Positions 1 to 4,785 of a stretch of 6,299 bases of DNA are shown here, in pieces. Origin of the DNA: an uncultured Hyphomicrobiales bacterium (GTDB taxonomy: Bacteria; Pseudomonadota; Alphaproteobacteria; Rhizobiales; Beijerinckiaceae). Position 1 is the stretch's first letter; every line of letters begins with the position of its first letter. Made by a program: the position numbers and the translations under genes. The notes beneath the pieces were generated by a model, which was given only the letters and a program-made list of their open reading frames with translations, was not told the DNA's origin and ran no database searches. Location of the stretch: assembly GCA_903903935.1 (NCBI GenBank), contig CAIVAX010000462.1:1-6299 (forward strand), read 5' to 3'.

Positions 1-1
1 A

Positions 2-1372
2 CCCGAGGCTCTGGCCTCGCATATTGGTGTTGCGGCTGAGGAGATAAGAGCCGCCGCGCGGCTTTATGCTCAGGCGGGCAATGGCGCGATTTATTATGGT
101 CTGGGCGTCACTGAGCATAGTCAGGGCTCCACAATGGTCATGGGCATGGCCAATCTGGCCATGGCAACAGGCAATGTGGGGCGCGAAGGCGTTGGCATTA
201 ATCCGCTGCGGGGCCAGAATAATGTGCAGGGCTCTTGCGATATGGGCTCTTTCCCGCATGAATTTTCTGGCTATCGGCATGTGTCGGATGATGCGGTGCG
301 CCAGATGTTTGAATCACTCTGGGGTACAAGCCTGTCAAAAGAGCCGGGCCTGCGTATTCCCAATATGCTTGATGAAGCTATGGATGGAGCATTCAAAGGG
401 CTTTATGTGCAAGGTGAGGATATTGCGCAATCTGATCCCAATACCAAGCATGTGACGGCAGGCCTATCGGCGATGGATTGTGTGATCGTGCATGATCTGT
501 TTTTGAATGAGACGGCTAAATATGCGCATGTGTTTTTCCCCGGATCCTCCTTTTTGGAAAAGGATGGCACATTCACCAATGCCGAGCGGCGGATTAATCG
601 CGTGCGCAAGGTCATGGCACCGCGCGCCGGACTGGCCGATTGGGAAGTGGTGCTTGGCTTTGCCAAAGCGCTGGGGGTTGATCTGAGTTATGACCACCCC
701 TCACAGATTATGGATGAGATTGCCCAGCTCACCCCGACGTTTGCAGGCGTATCTTATACCAAGCTCGATGAGGTAGGCTCGGTGCAATGGCCTTGCAATG
801 ATCAGGCGCCAGAGGGCACGCCCATTATGCATGAGCATCACTTTGTGCGTGGCAAGGGCCGCTTCATGATCACTGAATTCATCCCCACGGATGAGAAAAT
901 TGGTCCGCGCTTCCCGCTCTTGCTGACGACGGGGCGCATTCTCTCGCAATATAATGTGGGGGCGCAGACACGGCGTACCGCCAATAATGTTTGGCATGAA
1001 GAGGATGTGCTGGAAATTCATCCGCATGATGCAGAGTTTCGCGGCATTGCCGAGGGTGACCTTGTGGCTTTGATGAGCCGCTCTGGCGAAGTGTCCTTGC
1101 GGGCCACTTTAACAGATCGCGTTCAGCCGGGTGTTGTCTATACGACCTTTCATCATCCCGTCACCGGCGCCAATGTTATCACGACGGATTATTCGGATTG
1201 GGCGACCAATTGCCCCGAATATAAGGTGACAGCGGTTGAGGTGAGACGCACCAATCATTTGTCTGATTGGCAAATCAAGGATCGCGAGAGCGAGCGCACG
1301 CATCGGCAAATCAAGAAAGCAGGACTTGATAAGGCAAGACTTGATAAGGCAGGCCTTGATGCGGCCGAATGA
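2..1372 (+). CDS. fdsA: Formate dehydrogenase alpha (catalytic molybdenum) subunit, C-terminal 456 residues; 5' end outside window
   Basis: Catalytic subunit of a soluble NAD-dependent formate dehydrogenase, which oxidises formate to CO2 at a bis-MGD molybdenum centre in the cytoplasm. The reading frame is open from base 2 with no start, so roughly the first half is missing, including the Fe-S domains and the Cys/Sec-His pair; family members are about 950 residues. Visible landmarks (fragment numbering) are GVTEHSQG (35-42), NPLRGQNNVQG (67-77), GEDIAQSDPN (138-147), FPGSSFLEKDGTFTN (179-193), and the molybdopterin-dinucleotide-binding domain from about 304 to 414, with LLLTTGR and the CPEYKVTAVEV end. 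Arg70 in NPLRG matches the conserved formate-site arginine (Arg333 in E. coli FdhF). The last 40 residues are a charged, variable tail ending in three KAGLD-like pentapeptides. The following fdhD and fdsD genes favour the FdsA type over FdhF or FdnG. The stop lies 14 bases inside fdhD, which suggests translational coupling. Confidence 0.95.
   Translation, partial: PEALASHIGVAAEEIRAAARLYAQAGNGAIYYGLGVTEHSQGSTMVMGMANLAMATGNVGREGVGINPLRGQNNVQGSCDMGSFPHEFSGYRHVSDDAVRQMFESLWGTSLSKEPGLRIPNMLDEAMDGAFKGLYVQGEDIAQSDPNTKHVTAGLSAMDCVIVHDLFLNETAKYAHVFFPGSSFLEKDGTFTNAERRINRVRKVMAPRAGLADWEVVLGFAKALGVDLSYDHPSQIMDEIAQLTPTFAGVSYTKLDEVGSVQWPCNDQAPEGTPIMHEHHFVRGKGRFMITEFIPTDEKIGPRFPLLLTTGRILSQYNVGAQTRRTANNVWHEEDVLEIHPHDAEFRGIAEGDLVALMSRSGEVSLRATLTDRVQPGVVYTTFHHPVTGANVITTDYSDWATNCPEYKVTAVEVRRTNHLSDWQIKDRESERTHRQIKKAGLDKARLDKAGLDAAE
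1316..1360 (+). repeat. Three tandem 15-bp units at the 3' end of fdsA, overlapping the fdhD start
   Basis: The units lie at 1316-1330, 1331-1345 and 1346-1360, with consensus AARGCARGMCTTGAT. They are read in the fdsA frame as KAGLD, KARLD and KAGLD. In the +1-shifted fdhD frame each unit supplies a TTG codon (1326, 1341, 1356), and only the third runs into an ATG (1359). Units differ from one another at two or three positions. Because 15 is a multiple of 3, copy-number changes would keep both frames. Confidence 0.85.
1346..1353 (+). promoter_or_regulatory. Ribosome binding site that decides the fdhD start
   Basis: AAGGCAGG lies 5 bases before the ATG at 1359. It is purine-rich and sits inside the last codons of fdsA, as expected for a coupled downstream gene. 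The same AAGGCA motif also occurs one repeat earlier (1331-1336), before the TTG at 1341, so weaker alternative initiation cannot be excluded. Confidence 0.55.
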
Positions 1373-2174
1373 TCCGCTCCTGCCCGCAGCAGCCTCGCAA
1401 GTCAGGGCTCTGGCCATTGATTATCTGGGATCCGAGCCACGCTCGTTGCTGCGTTATGTGCCGGTCGAGACTCCGGTCAATTTGATTTATGGCGCCAAGC
1501 CCTTTGTTGTGATGATGGCTTCGCCAGCTGATTTAGAAGATTTTGCGATTGGCTTTAGTTTCACCGAAGGCTTGATTGATGGTCTCGCGGATATTCGATC
1601 CATTGAGATTGAACAGGTAGCCGCTGGCCTTGAGATCAAATTATCCTTGGTTCCTGATAAAATGCAGCGCCTTTTGGCGCGCGCGCGGCAATTGGGCGGC
1701 AGAACGGGGTGCGGGTTGTGCGGCGTTGAAGATTTCTCAATGCTGCCACAGGCGGCGCAGAGAGCACAGAGCAGATTCCTCCCTCAGCCGCATGCGATTG
1801 CGCGGGCGCTGACAGAGATTGATACGCAGCAGAGTTTGCATCAGCTCACCCATGGTGTGCATGGGGCGGCTTGGTGCGGGTTGGAGGGCGAGATTGTTGC
1901 TCTGCGCGAAGATGTCGGGCGCCATAATGCTCTTGATAAATTGATTGGTGCCTTGCTGCGTCAAAATATATCACCCAGCTCAGGCTTTGTACTGATCACC
2001 AGCCGCTGCTCGTTTGAAATGGTTGAAAAATGCGCCGCCTTTGGCGCGGGCGCTGTTGTGGCAATCTCAACGCCGACCTCTCTGGCGATTGAGCGGGCGC
2101 GGGCCTATCATATGAGTTTGATCGGTATTGCCAGGCGCGATGGCGCTCTTGTGTTTGATCCGCAAGGAATGTGA
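1359..2174 (+). CDS. fdhD: Formate dehydrogenase accessory sulfurtransferase FdhD (FdsC)
   Basis: FdhD proteins pass sulfur from an IscS-type cysteine desulfurase to the Mo-bis-MGD cofactor and so activate formate dehydrogenase; the R. capsulatus version, FdsC, binds bis-MGD. With the ATG at 1359 the protein has 271 residues, close to the usual 260-280. Family landmarks are ETPVNL (37-42), FTEGLI (68-73), the CxxC in GRTGCGLCGVED (Cys118, Cys121), THGVHGAAW (164-172), REDVGRHNALDKLIG (183-197) and ITSRCSFEMVEKCA (213-226), followed by a glycine-rich strand and ISTPTSLAIERA (236-247). TTG codons at 1326, 1341 and 1356 could extend the N-terminus by up to 11 residues, but these would only encode the repeat, and the ATG has the better ribosome site. 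The gene overlaps fdsA by 14 bases and is almost certainly co-transcribed with it. The CxxC pair is intact, so the protein is probably active. Confidence 0.96.
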   Translation: MRPNDPLLPAAASQVRALAIDYLGSEPRSLLRYVPVETPVNLIYGAKPFVVMMASPADLEDFAIGFSFTEGLIDGLADIRSIEIEQVAAGLEIKLSLVPDKMQRLLARARQLGGRTGCGLCGVEDFSMLPQAAQRAQSRFLPQPHAIARALTEIDTQQSLHQLTHGVHGAAWCGLEGEIVALREDVGRHNALDKLIGALLRQNISPSSGFVLITSRCSFEMVEKCAAFGAGAVVAISTPTSLAIERARAYHMSLIGIARRDGALVFDPQGM

Positions 2175-2175
2175 T

Positions 2176-2185
2176 AGGGAAGGGA
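2176..2185 (+). promoter_or_regulatory. Ribosome binding site that decides the fdsD start
   Basis: AGGGAAGGGA lies 6 bases before the GTG at 2192. The competing GTG at 2171, which overlaps the fdhD stop in a GTGA arrangement, has only AAGGA two bases upstream, too close for efficient initiation. This supports the start at 2192. Confidence 0.55.
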
Positions 2186-2191
2186 TGTGAT

Positions 2192-2431
2192 GTGGATCAG
2201 TCAAAATTGATCAGAATGGCCAATCAGATTGCCCGCAATTTTCAGCATCTCGATGAGAGCGAGGCGATCAAAGAGATTGCCCAGCATATCCAATTATATT
2301 GGACCAAGCCAATGCGCGCGCATTTGCTTGATCTTTCTTCCTCCTCGCAGCTTGATCCTGTGGTGATCAAGGTGATTGCGCATTTGGCCAAAGCGCAGTC
2401 AGGCTATGCGCAGTCAGGCCAAGCGGGATAG
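2192..2431 (+). CDS. fdsD: Formate dehydrogenase delta subunit FdsD
   Basis: Small subunit or assembly factor of the soluble NAD-dependent formate dehydrogenase; in R. capsulatus FdsD is needed together with FdsC to obtain active enzyme. With GTG at 2192 the product is 79 residues; most homologues are about 65-80. The characteristic N-terminal motif KLIRMANQIA lies at residues 5-14, placing this start where the family usually begins. It is followed by a mostly helical region with EIAQHIQLYW (28-37), MRAHLLDL (41-48) and LDPVVIKVIAHL (54-65). The last 12 residues consist of AQSG-type repeats and look like a recent, probably non-functional extension. An alternative GTG at 2171 would add seven residues and overlap fdhD by four bases. 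Its position after fdhD, 17 bases downstream, matches the fdsGBACD gene order. Confidence 0.9.
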   Translation: MDQSKLIRMANQIARNFQHLDESEAIKEIAQHIQLYWTKPMRAHLLDLSSSSQLDPVVIKVIAHLAKAQSGYAQSGQAG

Positions 2432-2444
2432 GCCAAGCGGGATA
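2393..2444 (+). repeat. Two adjacent short tandem duplications across the fdsD 3' end
   Basis: A 15-bp unit is repeated at 2393-2407 and 2408-2422, with the first 12 bases (GCGCAGTCAGGC) identical. Overlapping it, a perfect 14-bp unit, GGCCAAGCGGGATA, is repeated at 2417-2430 and 2431-2444. The fdsD stop codon TAG (2429-2431) spans the junction of the 14-bp copies. The 15-bp repeat keeps frame and encodes AQSGY/AQSGQ; the 14-bp repeat would shift frame but lies mostly beyond the stop. Confidence 0.85.
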
Positions 2445-2457
2445 GGCGTGCCCCAAT

Positions 2458-3678
2458 TTATTTCAGCAAGGTCTGAAAATTAAAGCTGAGATCTTGCACT
2501 TGCTCTGGGCTTGGACTCACGCCCTTATCGAGCATGCGGCGGGTTGCCATATGTTCCTTGGGCTGGTTGACAGAATCCGCGCCTAGTAATTTTCCATGGC
2601 GGAAATAGAAGACCGAGAAACTTCCCGATTCAATCGTGCCGCGCAGTGCGGTGTGATCATAGCCTGCCGACAGACCGGCCATTTGCAATTTCACTTCATA
2701 TTGATCGGACCAGAACCAGGGTGCCGCGGTAAAGGGTCGCTCGCGTCCCAATAGGCTGGCGGCGGCGGACTTACCTTGCTCGACAGCGTTTTGCACTGAT
2801 TCAAGGCGTAGCCATTGATCAGGGGCGCTACCCTTGCGGACAGTGCAATCGCCAGCGGCCACAATATCGCGATTGGAGGTGTGCGAATAGACATCAACAA
2901 TAATGCCATTGTGGCACTCAAGGCCGATGGCTTGCGCAAGCTCACTATTGGGCACAATGCCAATGCCGACAATCACAAGATCGGCAGGATAGGAGTGCCC
3001 ATCCCTGGTTGTGACGCCATTGGCCTTGCCAGCTTCGCCGCTGATCTCCTGCACTTGCGCTTGAAGGCTAATGTGAACGCCCTGGGCTTGGTGATAATCA
3101 CGAAAATAGGTTGAGATGACCGGCGAGACCGCGCGCGCCATCAGCCGATCAGCGCCCTCCAGAAGCGTGACCTGCTTGCCCATGCCGCGCGCCGTTGCGG
3201 CAAGCTCAAGTCCGATGAATCCGCCACCAATCACAACGATGTTCTGTGCCTGAGCGAGTGCTGCGGCCAATGTTTTGGTATCAACCAAAGTGCGCAGGGT
3301 CAGGACATTTTGCAAATCAGCTCCCGCAACGGGCAGGGGCCTTGCACGGCAGCCTGTTGTCAAAGCGAGTTTGGCGTAATCGATCTGTGTGCCATCGCTT
3401 AACTCGACGCGCTGCGCAGAGGTATCAATTTTGACCACTCTTGCGTGCGTGTGCAGCTCGATCTTTTTGCGCTCTAACACGTCTGGCGCGCGCAGCAGCA
3501 ATTGCTCTTGTGTGACTGTGCCTGCAAGAAAATCTTTCGACAAAGGCGGGCGCTGATAGGGCGGATAGGCCTCTTCGCCAATCATCAGCACGCGGCCTTC
3601 ATATCCCTCCTGACGAAGAGAATCAGCAATCTGCATTCCCGCCTGCCCGGCGCCAATGATCAGAATTGGTTTATCCAT
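2458..3678 (-). CDS. FAD-dependent NAD(P)H:ferredoxin reductase (rhodocoxin/putidaredoxin reductase type)
   Basis: Cytoplasmic flavoprotein of 406 residues, the usual length for reductases that pass electrons from NAD(P)H to a [2Fe-2S] ferredoxin serving a P450 or Rieske oxygenase. Visible elements are the FAD Rossmann motif GAGQAG (9-14), YPPYQRPPLSK (38-48), the second dinucleotide fold VIGGGFIGLELA (149-160) with acidic Glu174 after the next strand, suggesting NADH preference, the second FAD motif AAGDC (274-278), and the C-terminal dimer-like domain starting at APWFWSDQY (319-327). The ATG at 3676-3678 (reverse strand) has a GAGGA site six bases upstream. It is convergent with fdsD, 26 bases apart, and lies 71 bases downstream of a tRNA on the same strand. 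No ferredoxin, P450 or oxygenase gene is in the window, so the physiological partner is unknown. It is not a canonical part of the fds operon. Confidence 0.9.
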   Translation of the reverse strand: MDKPILIIGAGQAGMQIADSLRQEGYEGRVLMIGEEAYPPYQRPPLSKDFLAGTVTQEQLLLRAPDVLERKKIELHTHARVVKIDTSAQRVELSDGTQIDYAKLALTTGCRARPLPVAGADLQNVLTLRTLVDTKTLAAALAQAQNIVVIGGGFIGLELAATARGMGKQVTLLEGADRLMARAVSPVISTYFRDYHQAQGVHISLQAQVQEISGEAGKANGVTTRDGHSYPADLVIVGIGIVPNSELAQAIGLECHNGIIVDVYSHTSNRDIVAAGDCTVRKGSAPDQWLRLESVQNAVEQGKSAAASLLGRERPFTAAPWFWSDQYEVKLQMAGLSAGYDHTALRGTIESGSFSVFYFRHGKLLGADSVNQPKEHMATRRMLDKGVSPSPEQVQDLSFNFQTLLK

Positions 3679-3713
3679 AGCAGATCCTCACTCGATCATT
3701 GATTGAAGAGACG

Positions 3714-3733
3714 ATAATCTGTCCGCAGATTAT
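3714..3733. promoter_or_regulatory. Perfect 8-bp inverted repeat with 4-base centre, between the tRNA and the reductase gene
   Basis: ATAATCTG-TCCG-CAGATTAT (3714-3721, 3722-3725, 3726-3733). It lies 17 bases after the tRNA 3' end and 35 bases before the reductase start codon. On the reductase strand it is followed by CGTCTCTTC rather than a run of T, and the stem is AT-rich, so it is a poor intrinsic terminator. It could be an operator for a dimeric regulator or a weak tRNA processing or termination hairpin. Function not known. Confidence 0.45.
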
Positions 3734-3749
3734 TGTAAGCGCTGTGCAC

Positions 3750-3826
3750 TGGTGATCCCGGGAAGACTCGAACCTCCGACCTTCGGTTTAGGAAACCGCT
3801 GCTCTATCCTGCTGAGCTACGGGACC
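3750..3826 (-). tRNA. tRNA-Arg (anticodon CCU), CCA encoded
   Basis: Reads AGG codons as arginine. Read on the reverse strand it is 77 bases and folds into a full cloverleaf. The acceptor stem GGTCCCG/CGGGATC has one G-U pair. The D arm is GCTC/GAGC with loop AGCAGGATA, which contains the A20 arginine identity position. The anticodon arm is GCGGT/ACCGA with loop TTCCTAA (anticodon CCT, U33 present). The five-base variable loop is AGGTC, and the T arm is GGAGG/CTTCC with loop TTCGAGT. Discriminator A73 and a genomically encoded CCA follow. The bottom pair of the anticodon stem (27-43) is G-A rather than Watson-Crick. AGG codons do occur in this window, for example in the nuclease-like gene and in fdhD. 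No integrase or attachment duplication is visible next to it. Confidence 0.95.
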
Positions 3827-3840
3827 CCAAGTGCAAGCCT

Positions 3841-3868
3841 TGTTTAGCACACCCGATCCAAATGAAAA
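3841..3868 (-). promoter_or_regulatory. Possible weak promoter for the tRNA-Arg gene
   Basis: On the reverse strand, TTTTCA (3863-3868) and TAAACA (3841-3846) are separated by 16 bases, and the second box ends 14 bases before the mature tRNA 5' end. Both are only partial matches to sigma-70 boxes. The call depends mainly on position; the 64-base gap between the tRNA and the divergent nuclease-like gene must hold promoters for both. Confidence 0.25.
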
Positions 3869-3890
3869 CAGCTGAGCATTCGGATTCAAA

Positions 3891-4706
3891 ATGACACCCT
3901 TGGCACGCAGATGGCTTTTGGTCGGACTGGCCTTTCTCGCCAGCCTATCTGCTGCTGGCGCGCAGGACTGGCGCGCCTGTGCTGTGTCTGTTGAGGAATT
4001 TGGCCAGATGCAGGAGGTACAAGTTCAGGAGGTCAACCAGAATGGCGAGCTTTTATTGCAGGATGGTCGGTTGATCTTGCTTGCTGGCCTCGTGCCCGTC
4101 ACTCTCTTGCCCAATCATAAGGCCAAGGGCGAACATTTGCGTGCGGCTTTGCAGAGTTGGCTGGCAGGCCAGTCCATTGGTTTGCGCCTCGTACAGACTC
4201 AGCCAGACCGCTGGGGCCGACTTGTGGCGCTCGCGCAAGTCTCTGGCAATCAGCTCCCCGTCTCCCTCACACAAGCGGTGATTGATGCGGGCCTTGGTCT
4301 TGCCCAGCCCGGCCAGATCACCCGCACCTGTCTGTTGGCGCTGTATAGGGCTGAAGCCAAAGCTCGCCTAGAGCGGATCGGCTTTTGGGCGGACCAGGAT
4401 TTCACCGTGCTGCAAAGTGGTGATCCGCAAAGCTTGCGGGACAAAGCGGGGGGATGGGTCTTGGTCGAGGGGCAAATACTCAATGTGAATGAAACCAAAT
4501 TCAGGACTTATCTAAATATGGGTCCGCGCCGCGGCGCGGATTTTGCCGTGGTGATTGCCAAAGCCAATCTCAAATCCTTTCAGCAAAGAGGGCTGGCGCC
4601 TCACGCTTTGGTTGGCAAGCGCCTGCGTGTCCATGGCAGTCTAGATCTACGTCCGGGTCCCTTGATTGAAATTTCAGGGCCTGATGCTATTGAGATGCTC
4701 AATTAG
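3891..4706 (+). CDS. Exported thermonuclease (SNase)-like protein with degenerate active site and extra C-terminal domain
   Basis: Protein of 271 residues. Residues 1-24 form a signal peptide: RR, then a hydrophobic stretch LLVGLAFLASLS, with AAGA before Gln25 as the likely cleavage site. Residues about 40-170 resemble the staphylococcal nuclease fold: strand GRLILLAG (59-66), DRWGRLVALA (106-115), a late helix rich in Ala, Glu and Arg, and IGFWAD (163-168). The usual RLAGIDAPE motif reads LLAGLVPVT, so the first catalytic Arg, the Asp and the Glu are replaced; only the Arg of DRWGR (Arg110) remains. Residues about 186-271 form a second, beta-rich domain (GWVLVEGQILNV, YLNMG, LVGKRLRVHGSL, GPLIEISGPDAIEML) that looks like an OB-fold. 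Function is unknown; a binding rather than cleaving role is inferred. The ATG at 3891 lacks a strong ribosome site but gives a well-formed signal peptide. It is divergent from the tRNA. Confidence 0.85.
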   Translation: MTPLARRWLLVGLAFLASLSAAGAQDWRACAVSVEEFGQMQEVQVQEVNQNGELLLQDGRLILLAGLVPVTLLPNHKAKGEHLRAALQSWLAGQSIGLRLVQTQPDRWGRLVALAQVSGNQLPVSLTQAVIDAGLGLAQPGQITRTCLLALYRAEAKARLERIGFWADQDFTVLQSGDPQSLRDKAGGWVLVEGQILNVNETKFRTYLNMGPRRGADFAVVIAKANLKSFQQRGLAPHALVGKRLRVHGSLDLRPGPLIEISGPDAIEMLN

Positions 4707-4715
4707 GCGGGTTGA

Positions 4716-4745
4716 TTGATCGAAGATGCAGGATTGGAATATAGG
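4716..4745 (+). promoter_or_regulatory. Possible sigma-70-type promoter for the M48 protease gene
   Basis: TTGATC (4716-4721) and TATAGG (4740-4745) are 18 bases apart, each matching four of six consensus positions. They lie in the 79-base gap between the nuclease-like gene and the protease gene, 40 bases before the latter's start. No hairpin terminator is seen in this gap, so read-through from the upstream gene is also possible. Confidence 0.3.
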
Positions 4746-4785
4746 CGCTTGCCATAGCTAAAGGGACAGGAGTCGTCGCGGCCTT

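Noticed and set aside
701..1027. Reverse-strand open frame of 108 residues opposite fdsA
   Set aside because: It lies wholly opposite the strongly conserved molybdopterin-binding region of fdsA, resembles no family I know and has no credible ribosome site; it is a shadow of the real gene.
2171..2191. GTG at 2171 as the fdsD start, with a GTGA overlap of the fdhD stop
   Set aside because: The overlap is attractive, but the ribosome-site spacing is too short and the family motif KLIRMANQIA normally begins only a few residues from the start, which fits 2192 better.
2461..2478. Small inverted repeat TTTCAG-CAAGGT-CTGAAA at the convergent fdsD/reductase junction as a terminator
   Set aside because: The stem is only six pairs and AT-rich, it lies within the end of the reductase coding region, and no proper T-run follows on either strand.
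3750..3826. tRNA gene as an integration site for a mobile element
   Set aside because: No integrase, no direct repeat of the tRNA 3' end and no change in gene character on either side were visible in the window.
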